A DNA stretch of 64,000 nucleotides from the NCBI RefSeq assembly GCF_047675955.1, contig NC_132926.1, positions 13,211,326 through 13,275,325 of the forward strand. The letters run 5' to 3'. A program made the position numbers and the translations under genes. The notes beneath the pieces were generated by a model, which was given only the letters and a program-made list of their open reading frames with translations, was not told where the DNA came from and searched no databases. The stretch is from Chlorocebus sabaeus (taxonomy: Eukaryota > Chordata > Mammalia > Primates > Cercopithecidae). Position 1 is the stretch's first letter, and each line of letters begins with the position of its first letter. Shown piece after piece: positions 54,126 to 64,000 of the stretch.

Positions 54126-56299
54126 ACAGTCCCTCTCTCGGGACACACCTGAGCATGGCCTTGTTCTCAGTAATGAGATGTGTCTGCCAGGCAGGAGCTG
54201 GACCTAGAGCCCTAGGACTAGGCAGAAGGGGCAGAGAGTCATGCCCACCTATAGGATGGCAGCAGGCAGAACTCAGGAAGTATGGGGTATGGCCAAGGAG
54301 CCAGCAGCATGGGGAAGTACAATTAGAAGTAATAGAAGCAGAGCAAAATGATGGAAACATTAAGAGTCTGTGTTACCCAGAGCTCTTAAAAGGCTGGCAG
54401 CATCAGAGGAGCCTGTCAAGGTTACAGCTGTGGGGGTGGGGTTCAGAGTAGGACCCCATGCATGAACTTGAACTAAGTGGCCAAGTAGTTCACCTTGATG
54501 GAGTCTGGCCGAAGGAAGACATCTGCAGCCAATAACCAGAACTAGAGTTCAAGGAGAGACTGGGCACTGAAGGCAAGAGTTGAGCTAAAGGAAAGGGTTA
54601 GAATCAGAGTCAAAGCAGCATTCATGTTGGGGAGTCCCGGCCTGCAAGGCAGAAATCCCAAGATCCCCTCTGCCCAAGAGATAATTAACTTCTTGTGCTG
54701 ATTTAGGACAAGCCCTTCAGGCAGACTACAAGCAGTCTGTGCCTGATGTTCAGCCTGTCCTGGAGCCAAAGAGAAAACGCAGGCCTGCATGTTTAAGAAA
54801 AGCCAAGGATCTGAGTATTGTCTGACAGTCTGTTTGTAGAGACAGTAAGACAGCAAACTTGGGTTTTGCAATAGCACTTTGCTGCTCAAATAAAATACAG
54901 TCCACTGCCACAGTTTACAGGTTGTAATACTTGTTAAGAGAATTCAAATTCTGCAGAAGCACCTGAAAGCTACCCAATATGCTTTCCATTGCTGTGTGAA
55001 GCCTGAGAATTGCACATGGAAGTTGTGGATTTCAAGGGTTGTTCAGGGAGAGAAAATCGTTACTCGTCCATTTGCCAAATATTGGGAATTTAAGTCAAAG
55101 CGATGGGTGTGGGGTGGGGGTGGGGTGGGGCTGGGGATTCCTTCTGCCCTCCCCATTGGCCCAGATGGAGTGAGGGGTGGGCAGCATAGCTTGATTTCAG
55201 GCAACTTGTCAATATCCTGCTGTGCATTCTGAACTTAGCCCACATCAGCCAAAGTGATGTCTTATCCAGATACACACTATGAGAAATGTGAACTGGATTG
55301 AAATCAGAGCAGGGATGACTATGGGGACATTCAGAGCCTTCTGAAGGTATTTTTAGAATGCTTTTAACCTGTAAAAGGGAAAGTGCCACCCTTCTGGAGA
55401 CCATAGAGCTGAGAATGACTCACAGCGAAACCAGGCTATACTTAATTTAGGGGAAGCCCCCTTCGGCTGCTTCCTTGGGTCCAGGTGGGAGTGCCTGTTC
55501 TTACGCTCTGGGAATGTCACATACAGGGGTAGGTGTCGTTACAGCCCCTCACTCTCTGATTCTGAAACTAGGACACTCACAGTGTCAGGGAAGGAAATAA
55601 TTATTCCCTGTATTTCTGAGTATGGTTTACAAAACACATGGACAGATTTTCTATCACTGATGGTACTGGATATACTGGGCAGACCTGCTGTCTTCCACTT
55701 TTCTGATGAGGATCTTGACGTTCACCATGTGACACGCCCACACACCTCTAAAGTAGACTCTCAGCCCCTATACTTGCCTGTAAGGCAGAAAGGTACATGT
55801 GGTCAAAATTACCCTGCAAAATGCTGCAAGTCATCCCCCCAAGGCGGTGCCCAGACACTTTGCCCCAGAAGAGCTGGAAGAGATTAGTTCCTGCAGTGGA
55901 CTACCAGCCACATTCAGTGGACTTACATTTAGAGGTCAAGTTTCTTAATACTCAGTCTGCTGAGACGCATGCATGCAGGAAATGTGCAGGAGCTGAGGGA
56001 TCCGCAGGTTCGAGTCTCCCCTTCCATGCTCACTGCCGGTATTTGCTTTCTGAGTGATGTGGCAGGTGACCATTTCAGTTGTTGACTTTCTTCTTTGTGA
56101 GAAATGCACATAGTTGAATCTGCTCAATTTAAATTTGTGTGTGCTGTGGTTTTCCTGGAAGCTACAGAGCAAGCATTTGAACCAAGGCCCCCTGACTTCA
56201 AACCTGGGGCTCTTTGTACCAAAATCACATGGCCTCTCTGGGTCCAGTGTTGCCTGGTCAAGGAAACATTCATCTACTAACATTTCAGCCATAATAATA
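54126..56299. other. Unique intron, 2.2 kb
   Basis: No recognised repeat apart from the G-rich tract at 55105-55136. Open frames on both strands (up to 140 codons) are overlapping and lack domains. Confidence 0.45.
55105..55136 (+). other. G-quadruplex-forming motif
   Basis: Six G-runs of 3-5 bases separated by 1-3 bases; the core GGGGTGGGGGTGGGGTGGGG at 55111-55130 has four runs with single-T loops. It is on the sense strand, so the SLIT3 pre-mRNA would also carry it. Confidence 0.85.
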
Positions 56300-56325
56300 A
56301 AGATGATGATGACGATGATGATGTC
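56299..56325. repeat. (GAT)n trinucleotide tract
   Basis: AAGATGATGATGACGATGAT followed by GATG. A short array at the MIR edge. Confidence 0.8.
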
Positions 56326-56550
56326 AACAGCAAGCATTGAGATCTCATTTTGAGCTAAGTGTTGCACAAGCTTTATTCTGTTTGCTTTTCAAACAACACA
56401 TTGAGACAGGTGCTCTGATCATCTGCATTTCATAGATGGGAAACTAAGGCAGAATGATTGAACAGGGTTGCTCAGCTTGTAAGAAGCAGGGGCAGGATTT
56501 GAACTCAGATTTGGCATCTCCATGGCCTTCACCGCTTTGCTGTTCTGCTT
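56326..56550 (-). mobile_element. MIR SINE, antisense
   Basis: GAGACAGGTGCTCTGATC, TTCATAGATGGGAAACTAAG and GCAGGATTTGAACTCAGATT are antisense MIR. Confidence 0.85.
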
Positions 56551-58277
56551 CTTTATCTTTTCCTGATCACTGAGGGGTGTGCCCACTTACTTAGTGAGGA
56601 AGGCAGGCCTTTCAGAGGCTGAAAGGAGCCGACCCTAGTACTTTACAGCGCTGGGCTCTCTGGCTTGCTCTGATCACGAGCCTGGGAAGTTGGTAGCAAA
56701 TGGCCCAGTCATCTCACTAAATAAAGTTTCCAAGAAAGATGACACTGATGCCAAGTGAACAGGCAGCCAGCATGTCTTCTCCCAGGGCTGACAAAGTACT
56801 CAAATTCTTTCTTCTGTATTCTCAAGGAAGCTCATTTGGGTCCCTGACAGGAGGGTTGTCCCAGCATTGATTTTTCTTCCTGCCAAAGCTGTTATTCCAG
56901 GCTGGCTTTTAAAGTGAGTTAGCTCTTTGGAGTGCTCTGCTTTCAGTGTGATAGGCCATTAGAACACATCCCAGTGGTACTATGGATGGAGCCCAGAGAA
57001 GTCTCAGAAATGAGAGCAGGAGGTTTGATCCCAATAAAAGGGGAAGCAGGACCACTCAGGGTAGAGGGAAATACACTCCCAGGCAGCAATGGGCTGCAAA
57101 TGATGCATTTAATGAAATGGCCGCCTGCTGTGCTGAGAGAGAGATGGCCAAGGCAAGGCAAGGAATGGCTTGCTCAGTGGGAAGCAGGGGGTGGTCACTG
57201 CTTCTGTTTCAAACATCAATCCTGGTGTCCCTTACACTTCTCTTCTGTGTTCCAGCCCTGATTCCTGAACTGCCACCTGGATCCCAAGTCCCAGGTTGTA
57301 TTTTTGGAGTTTTTTTTTTTCCTCCCTACTAGATCCTTCTTATCTGGAAGTCCAGCTGCAGAGAGCTTAGGACCCCCTTTCATAGAGTCGGAAAAGGTTG
57401 AGTTTTGATCTTTCCAAATTACTGGAGAATTAATTTTAACAGATGTTTCCGGTATCTTCCGCATGAGATCAAATTACTGATTCCCAAGCTACGTGTAAGG
57501 GTGGGTTTTTAAGGATGACGAGTAATTTACAGAGTGAAGGCTGGATCCTGCTCCATATCCCCAGATCCTTTGGAAACCAGTAGATAAGACCTCTCTTATG
57601 CAGATGTGAACTCTTGTTCAAGGTCTTGTTCAGGGTCACAATGTTTTAGTATTGACACAGCAGGAGGCAGTTTACCTGACTCTTAAGTCAGCCTTTCACC
57701 TTCTTCATCCTAGTGCCTCCAAAAGGCGAAGTGGGGCCAGAGCCGTCAAAACAGACATTACTGCTCCATTACTCCATTCAAAGCCTGTACATCCCTATAT
57801 GAGGTAAGGGTGTGTGTGTGTGTATGTGTGTGTGTGTGTGTATGTGTGTATGAGTGAAATAGAATGGGGAATTGTTCCTCAATCCCAGTCTGGGACAGAG
57901 ACCATTTTTTCTTCCTTATTTAGACCTTTGTTTAGGCCCAAGTGTTCTGCATGTCTCAGAGAACCTGCACAGCCTCACAGCTTTATCCTTATCTTATTTT
58001 ATATTTAACCTCATTAGCCATTGTGAACCTGGCCTGGACCAGATCATGACGGCAGGCACACAAGGCATCTGTGATGTTTATCTCTGCCGTGAAGTGCCTG
58101 GTGTAGTAATTAACTTAGAGATCTTGACTACAACAGGATATTAGGGGTTGGAGCAGGGAGCAGATTCAGAAAAACCCTTGCTAATTTGCAGAGGTCTTCA
58201 TAAAACAGAAACTAATTATTTGTTGATTTGTTGCTCATATAAGGCATATTTATAATATCCAATTGCACATCAAAATG
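56551..58277. other. Unique intron
   Basis: No recognised repeat except the TG tract at 57809-57852. Confidence 0.45.
57809..57852. repeat. (TG)n microsatellite
   Basis: TG repeats with two or three TATG interruptions, about 44 bp. Confidence 0.95.
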
Positions 58278-58490
58278 TAATGGTGTAAAGAGCCTGGTTT
58301 TGGCATCTAACGTCCAGGGTTGAAATCCCACACACTGGCCGTGTGATGCTGGACAAGTTATTTTATCTGCCAGAAACTCGGTGTCTTCATCTGTAAAACA
58401 GGAATGATCAAATGAGAATTAAAGGAGATATGCAGTAATAGCACTTGGCATATTTCCTGGCATGGAGGGAAGTCAACAAAAGTAGGGGGT
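58278..58490 (+). mobile_element. MIR SINE, sense
   Basis: GTCCAGGGTTGAAATCCCAC, TGTGATGCTGGACAAGTTAT, CTTCATCTGTAAAACAGGAA and GCACTTGGCATATTTCCTGG are MIR. Confidence 0.88.
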
Positions 58491-59249
58491 CTTATCTAGC
58501 ATGCTGCAGCCATCTCATGCCATCACATCCCCTGTGTCTACAGCTTCAATTCTGCTGAAGTAAGGACCAGCTAACATTGACCATCTCACCTGACTCAGGA
58601 GAGAAGAATCTGTTGGAATTCGATCATGAGTGTGTGCCCTAAGATTGTCCTAGTTCGGGACACTATCGTGTAACCAGATTTTAAAAACCATTTTACATTA
58701 TTCATGCCCTTGATCTTTCAAGTTGTGGAACATCAGTTGCCTCCTGTTCACTTTCACCAGTGTTCACGAAAGTAGTTAAACGGTGGCCCTCTTTCCCCTC
58801 CCGGTTTCTTTGGTTCTATGACTTGTGCGGGTAACCACTAGAGGGTGCACCAGGGGTCTCCGGAGTCTGGGTCTCTTACTGATGGATTTGAAAAGTCAAA
58901 AGTCAATCATTGCAGAGCCCTCAGAGGTGAAGAGCCAGTCTGCAGTGCAGATGCAGGAACAGAATTTTAGAGCTGGAATTAATCAAGGAGAATTACCACA
59001 AGATAAAAAAACAAAACAAAACAAAACAGCTCATGTTGTGTTCTCTCATAAGTTTAGGCTGTATCTTCTTTTCTAACAAGAAGGTTTACGATAATTTTAC
59101 CCCCGAACAATCATTGACTACAAAAATGCCTTTCTATAAGCAATCAAATAGAATCTGTTAGTGTCATTTCCTCTGAATTTGTCATGCAATTAGTGTGTGA
59201 TTAGAATTTCCCAGGCTGTGTTTCTTCTGTTTTAGGAGATCGGACTAGC
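58491..59249. other. Unique intron
   Basis: It carries the CTCF-like motif at 58835-58848 and a (CAAAA)n run at about 59009-59028. No other repeat recognised. Confidence 0.45.
58835..58848 (+). promoter_or_regulatory. CTCF-like core motif
   Basis: CCACTAGAGGGTGC fits CCASYAGRKGG and deviates at the following base (T for C). It points right, away from the leftward motif at 51977. Confidence 0.4.
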
Positions 59250-59475
59250 TTGTGGCCATGGACTTTAGAGTTAAGGAGATCTGACTTTCAAATCTCACTT
59301 TCCTCCACTTAATAGCTCTGTAGCTTTTGGAGGGTCACGCAGGTTTTCTGTCTCCGTTTTCTCCTCTATAAAATGGGAATAACGATACTGCTTTAAAGGA
59401 CTTCTGTGAATAGTAGATGTACATTGAGCACAACGTCTGGGATAAGGTTTTCCAATAAATGGCAGGTATTGTGAT
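59250..59475 (+). mobile_element. MIR SINE, sense
   Basis: GACTTTAGAGTTAAGGAGATC, TCTCCTCTATAAAATGGGAA and TAAGGTTTTCCAATAAATGG are MIR. A T-run (59477-59486) follows. Confidence 0.82.
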
Positions 59476-59486
59476 TTTTTTTTTTA

Positions 59487-60793
59487 GGTGACACTGTTAG
59501 TCACAAACATCACTGATTTGTCTTGGAGAACAGTTTATGACTTCTAGGATATAATTAAATGTGTCAGCTCCACTACTGTTTAAATTTTATCCACTCCATT
59601 TCCTTGTTAAACATTTATTACATTATTTAAGGCATATACTTTTTATATTGAGCACCAATGCCAAATCACAATTAGTAACAATTTTTATACAACACATAAC
59701 CGAGGTCAGGGATTGTTTATATGAGATGACGACAGCCACGGAACAATGTGCAAAGAAAATATTATGCCTGCTTGGCCATTCCTAACATTTCAAGTCAAGG
59801 TGTTGCATTTAATTACTCTCTGGAAGGTTTAATCTCAGACTTATTAAAAGCATGATTTTGTGAAGGCAAACAAACAGCTCTGCTAGCAGCACCAAACATG
59901 TTTATTCCAAATAGTTAATTAAATTGTGTCAGTTCCTGCCCTGGAGCTTTCAGGCTATTCTGTTTCTCTACCCGTGTGGACATTTTGTCATCATCATTCA
60001 TTTTTATTTCCTCTTCGGCCTTTTAAAAAGAGCTCTGAGCAGCAGCCCAAGCATGTGTATAGTTGGAGCATTTTGCAAAGTTAAATTGGCTAAATACGGG
60101 CCCAGCATTGGCTGCTGGGACCATCTACATTTTTCAAAACCCATTGAGGTTTTCCAGGGGCATCAAAACAAACATGAAAAATTCTGACCCTGAACATAAG
60201 CAGCAATAGTGACTGAGGCCTGGATTACTCTGGAAGGGCTTGGAGCTGCATGGAAGGGAGGACCTTAGATTGGAACCTGGTACATGGAGATACGATGGCT
60301 GACTTCCAAAGCTGCTAACCCACACCTCTTCTTTCCCTGACCTACAAAAACGGACAGGAACGTATCTGCTTGGAATCTTTCTCTAAGAAGGAAAGGGGGC
60401 TTCCTTTTGGCTTCAGGCGTACAGGGCGCCAACCAAGGAAGGGGCAGAGAGAAGACAGAGGAAAAGGGAAAGGCACAGAGCTCTGTTTTCATGGCAGTAG
60501 GTGGAATGGTGAGAGAGTCAACATCAGCAGGGTTTTACTTCTTAGACATCTAGGGCCCAGGGATCCTTGATAGCTGGCGCAGGCTGCACCAGACACCCTC
60601 TACCGAAAAGCAGGAGGCCCCTGGTATCTCCATACTCTCATCCTGGCCCTCTTCAGTTGGATTAGAGAGAAAGGGGCAGAGGGCCAAGAACTCTCAGATC
60701 AGTCCATAGAAAGATAAATACTTGCACGTCAATACTAATGATAAAACCACCTAACCTTGTGGATAGTGCTGTAATGTGCAAAGTACCATCAAG
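59487..60793. other. Repeat-free block, AT-rich 5' half (candidate regulatory element)
   Basis: About 1.3 kb with no recognised repeat. The 59500-60100 part is AT-rich with AATTAGTAAC, TTTAATTACTC, a TTAATTAA palindrome (59916-59923) and AACAATG (59744-59750, SOX-like). Function is inferred only. Confidence 0.3.
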
Positions 60794-60804
60794 TATTGAT
60801 TTAT

Positions 60805-61100
60805 GGCCAGGCACAGTGGCTCATGCCTGTAATCCCAGCACTTTGGGAGGCACAGACGGGTGGATCATGAGGTCAGGAGATGGAGACCATCCTGGCTAAC
60901 ACGGTGAAATGCTGTCTGTACTAAAAATTAGCTGGGCATGGTGGCATGTGCCTGTAGTCACAGCTGCTCAGGAGGCTGAGGCAGGAGAATTGCTTGAACC
61001 CAGGAGGTGGAGGTTGTAGTGAACTGATACCATGCCACTGCACTCCAGCCTGGGCAAGAGAGAGAGACTCCATCTCAAAATATTTTTAAAACATTTAAAA
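60805..61100 (+). mobile_element. AluSc/AluY-like, sense, with target-site duplication
   Basis: GGCCAGGCACAGTGGCTCAT to GACTCCATCTCAAAA, with an A/T-decayed tail to 61100. GAGGTCAGGAGATGGAGACC is of the AluY/AluSc type. TATTGATTTAT is repeated exactly at 60794-60804 and 61101-61111. Confidence 0.95.
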
Positions 61101-61317
61101 TATTGATTTATGTGTTTGTCAAAGTCCTATGTGCCAGACCCTCTGACATTTTTTCTGATGTGTGGCTGGAACAAATTTGGTGAAAGGCGTATCTACCTAA
61201 AGATGTATCTAGCCTCAGAAGTTACCCTGTGCTGGGCCCGCTGTGGAGGCTGCATAGGAGTTATCAGATATGGTTGAATCTTCAAGGAGCTGTCAATCCA
61301 GTATGACAGATAATCAC

Positions 61318-61515
61318 AATTCGCATTTAGCGAGCACTTACCGTGAGCCAGACACTAGGCTAAGTAGTTTTCCTGTGTTAACTGCAGACCACACTATGAG
61401 ATAGGCACAATCATTATCTCCATTCTACAGACGAGGAAACTTAAGGCACAAAGAAGCTAAGCAACTTGTCCAAGTTCACACAGCTAGTAAGTGGCAGCTC
61501 CAGGATTCTGCTGCA
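61318..61515 (-). mobile_element. MIR SINE, antisense
   Basis: GCACTTACCGTGAGCCAGACA, CCATTCTACAGACGAGGAAAC and CACACAGCTAGTAAGTGGCAG form a well preserved antisense MIR. Confidence 0.93.
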
Positions 61516-61719
61516 TAAAAAGATAATTAGTTGGTACCATGCATTTAGAAAACGTTCTTGTAAATATCAGCTAGGCAAATATATGTGCAAGATGAGGCCT
61601 AAAAGCCCTCAGGATTATATCGATTTGAAGGAAGAAGGGGGGCCCTGTGAGCTGGGTGTTTGGCACAGGTGTCAACTCTGGGGGTGTGTCACTCGGGTTT
61701 GGAAGAGCTTAGACAAGCA
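61516..61719. other. Unassigned intron between MIR and L2
   Basis: No repeat family or exon signal was recognised. Confidence 0.4.
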
Positions 61720-61930
61720 GGGAGAGCACCCTGGTGGATGAGAGGTGTGCAGGTGGCAGTGGAGGCAGGAGGAGCCGGGTGATCTGAGCAGGTGGATAAC
61801 AGAGAAGGGGGTGTGGAGGTCAGAAGGGATGGCTAGAGCCAGCTGGCTTGTGAAGGGCCTTGAACTTCAAGCCATTGTCATCAAACCAGAACCAGGGGAA
61901 ATGAAGCGATGAAAGCCCTGCAGCTGATGG
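61720..61930 (-). mobile_element. L2 fragment, antisense
   Basis: GTGGAGGCAGGAGGAGCCGG and TGTGAAGGGCCTTGAACTTC, then AAGCCATTG, correspond to antisense L2 (consensus ...GTAGGGCCTTGTAGGCCATTG...). Confidence 0.6.
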
Positions 61931-62071
61931 AATCCCGGGAGGCATCAGGCTCCGTCAGGGCAGCAGATTCCCTCGTTTGAAAGAGAAAAGCGCCATTAGT
62001 TAGCAGGACCATGGGCCAAACACTGAGTCATGTTTTATTTTGCAACATCACCAGCCTATGCTTAAGAGGGA

Positions 62072-62590
62072 ATATGTTTTGTGGTTAAGAACAAATACCT
62101 TGCAGCCTGGCTGCCTGGGTTAGTGTTCTTGTTTTGCCACTTATTAATTACATGTCCTTAGAAAATGGAGTGATATTAGTAATACATTCCTCATAAGGTT
62201 CTTGTAAGAATCAAAAGTGCCTGGCATGTGATAGGATCTCCGTATGTGTTAGCTGTTTTTTTGTTTTGTTTTTTTGAGACAGAGTCTTGCTCTGTTGCCC
62301 AGGCTGGAGTGGAGTAGTGCAATCTCGGCTCACTGCAACCTCCACCTCCTGGGTTCAAGTGATTCTCCTGCCTCAGCCTCCCGAGTAGCTGGGACTAAAG
62401 GGGTGTGTGCCACCACGCCTGGCTAATTTTTGTATTTTTAGTAGAGACGGGGTTTCACCATGTTGGCCAGGCTGGTCTCAAGCTCCTGACCTCAGGCCAT
62501 CTGTCCACCTTGGCCTCCCAAAGTGCTGGGATTATGGGCGTGAGCCACTGTGCCTAGCCAGTATGTGTTAGCTGTTATTGTTGTTGTTGA
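62072..62590 (+). mobile_element. MIR SINE, sense, split by an Alu
   Basis: TTGTGGTTAAGAACAAATAC, TGGCTGCCTGGGTTAGTG and AAGTGCCTGGCATGTGATAG precede the Alu. The MIR end (GCTGTTATTGTTGTTG) resumes after it at 62572-62590. Confidence 0.88.
62258..62560 (-). mobile_element. AluS, antisense, inserted in a MIR with 16-bp target-site duplication
   Basis: GAGACAGAGTCTTGCTCTGT to GAGCCACTGTGCCTAGCC. GTATGTGTTAGCTGTT flanks it perfectly at 62242-62257 and 62561-62576. Confidence 0.96.
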
Positions 62591-63739
62591 TATGTTATCA
62601 TCTTCAGCTTTGAGACTTGAGCCCAGAAGCTGGCAGCAATAGGTTATTACTCTGCATGTATGAGTATGCAGTTTTATCCATACAGAGCATCCCTATCTGT
62701 TTCTTAGCCATCTGAGGTCATTAGCCCTGCTAACGGGTGACAAGGAGCCCAATGAATGTGGCTGGGCCCCTTAGCTATAAAGAACTTAATTGTAGCTGAT
62801 TTACTAGAAGGCTAATAACGTAGGTGTGCTTCCTTTTACATGGAGAGCCTCATTAAGTGGAGGTCTGTGGGGTTTGCCTGCAGCTTTGGACATCTCTAGC
62901 ATCTGCACATGTATACCTTAGAAGCAGCATTGACCTGGGAAGAAACTGACATGCCCTGCAATGTCTCTACCGGAAAGGCCCCTGTCCTCAGCAGACCTAG
63001 TGGGCATCGAGCAATAATAAATTGTGTTTCCTCTCTAGTGCAGGAGACAGGAAGCTCCAAATTGGACTCTAATTAACTCTGAAGAAACAATGGGTTTCTC
63101 CAGAGCCCGGCAATTCTGGTCAGGTCTAAGGAGGTGTCACGCAGCCTTGGAAGATAATTACAACCATAATGACGATGCCTCTAAAGTCGGGCTCCTGATG
63201 ATGCACCTCGAACAAACATGTGTTTCTCCTTCCTCACAAGGTTCACTGCCCTTAATTGCTACCCTCCTTCATTAAGGGGCAATTAATTTTGTGACTTGGT
63301 TTAAAATGGCGGTAATTATAAGGTGAGGACAAAAAGCCCATGGTTAAACATAATCAGGCTGGATGTAAAAGGTGCTCCTTGGCAGATTAAGGAAGGAGGG
63401 AGGGAGGGAAGGAGCTTGCATTGTCCCAGGCAGGCCACATTTTCCATCTTGCTGTTTCTTTTCTCAATTCATAGCTGCCTCTGCTGTTGCAGGGTAGGGC
63501 TTGGGACAAAGCCCAACTTTTTCTGCCCAGATTGCAGGACTTTGCATCTTGTGGGTCTTGCGTTTTGAGGTCTTGGCCATTATGCATTCTCCTGCCATGG
63601 AAGTCAGCCAGAAGGCCTGGACTGAGCTCAGTGGCCCAGAGCCTTGGGTGGCGGACATGGCTTCCCGAAGAGACCAGACCCTTCCTGAGGATTCTCACGT
63701 TAGGGCCACTTTTTATTTCAGTGTCATTCTAAACACACT
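62591..63739. other. Repeat-free block with dense TAATT motifs (candidate regulatory element)
   Basis: About 1.1 kb without recognised repeats except a short (GGGA)n at 63391-63412. TAATTA-type cores lie at 63070-63075, 63155-63160, 63252-63257, 63281-63288 and 63313-63318, with CATTAAGG at about 63270. Such density in repeat-free DNA resembles developmental enhancers, but this is inference. Confidence 0.35.
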
Positions 63740-64000
63740 TTCCATCATTCACTTATTTGTCAAACATTTATTGAGAGCATCTAGACCCTGTGCTAGACAC
63801 TTGGGATGAAATGGTGAGCATGACTAGCATGTTCCATGCCTTTAAGAGTTTATACTCAGATGGGACAGCTGGATGTTAATGAAGCAATAACCCAAATAAA
63901 TAATTAGAAGCAGTGAAACATTTCCGAAACAAAAAGTACAGAGACTACGGGAACATAAAGCAGGGGCCATGAGAGTAGTGAGGAAAGATGACTCCAACAA
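63740..64000 (-). mobile_element. L2 LINE 3' end, antisense (runs off the right end)
   Basis: CATTTATTGAGAGCATCTAG, GATGAAATGGTGAGCATGAC and CCTTTAAGAGTTTATACTCAG follow antisense L2 from its tail inward. Confidence 0.78.

Larger units (their letters stand above)
15683..64000 (+). other. SLIT3: SLIT3 intron downstream of the LRR exon (5' part)
   Basis: The intron starts with GTGAGT at 15683. The next SLIT3 exon should encode the following repeat (starting DLSENQ), and no such segment is seen up to the window end, so the intron is at least 48.3 kb. It holds most of the repeats and candidate regulatory blocks listed here. Confidence 0.88.

Noticed and set aside
15683..64000. SLIT3-hosted microRNAs mir-218-2 and mir-585
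   Set aside because: I searched by eye for TTGTGCTTGATCTAACC and GGGCGTATCTGTATGC and did not find them. A GGCGTATCTACC at about 61187 is only a partial resemblance with no hairpin seen.
1..64000. tRNA, rRNA, snRNA, Y RNA, CRISPR or bacterial-type features
   Set aside because: None of their characteristic sequences or structures was seen on either strand.

Overview
Organism and setting. This is nuclear DNA of a primate, most likely human. It carries about 15 Alu copies (AluJ, AluS and AluSc/Y-like), MIR and L2 relics, MLT1 LTRs, L1 fragments and MER5-like DNA elements, with introns tens of kilobases long and low CpG content. There are no prokaryotic operons, rRNA, tRNA or CRISPR. Human, another ape or an Old World monkey cannot be told apart by eye. 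| Gene content. Only one stretch has the structure of a real coding exon: a 72-nt exon at 15611-15682 on the + strand. A branch-point candidate, a pyrimidine tract and AG precede it, and GTGAGT follows. It encodes one 24-residue leucine-rich repeat whose sequence ([16 protein letters not shown]...) I recognise as the first LRR domain of SLIT3, a secreted ROBO ligand. Everything else is intron: at least 15.6 kb upstream and 48.3 kb downstream. I looked for the neighbouring SLIT3 exons and for the two SLIT3-hosted microRNAs I know (mir-218-2, mir-585) and did not see them. The other open reading frames lie in repeats or are chance frames. | Layout. 1-1131: twin-primed, inverted L1. 1.3-1.6 kb: antisense MLT1 LTR. 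3.6-5.7 kb: L2-clade LINE remains, including a reverse-transcriptase-region piece. 6.7-13.6 kb: MIRs, L2 and three Alus, one with a TG/TA microsatellite grown from its tail. 14.9 kb: antisense Alu, then the exon at 15.6 kb. 17-24.8 kb: dense old repeats and a head-to-tail trio of sense Alus. 24.8-28.5 kb: mostly unique, with one Alu. 28.5-29.5 kb: L2 and a Z-DNA-prone dinucleotide tract. 31.3-32.3 kb: repeat-free and rich in homeodomain-type motifs. 32.3-48.6 kb: MIR/L2/Alu mixture with short tandem repeats. 49-51.6 kb: two adjacent antisense Alus and an ancient antisense L1M 5' region with internal tandem repeats. 51.6-60.8 kb: mostly unique, with two CTCF-like motifs and a strong G-quadruplex motif. 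60.8-64 kb: two Alus, a MIR split by an Alu, a TAAT-rich block and an L2 that runs off the end. | How it works together. The + strand is the sense strand of SLIT3. The window contributes one LRR cassette, and the rest is transcribed and spliced out. Functional sequence beyond the exon would be regulatory: the TAAT/TGACAG-rich unique blocks near 16.4, 31.6-32.1, 59.5-60.1 and 62.8-63.4 kb, the CTCF-like sites, and possibly RNA structure (inverted Alus, G-quadruplex). These are inferences from motifs. I found no convincing previously undescribed biological system. The most checkable leads are the candidate enhancers, the CTCF-like pair and the structural DNA tracts. Repeat boundaries were placed by eye and are good to roughly 5-20 bases for Alus and 20-50 for old repeats.
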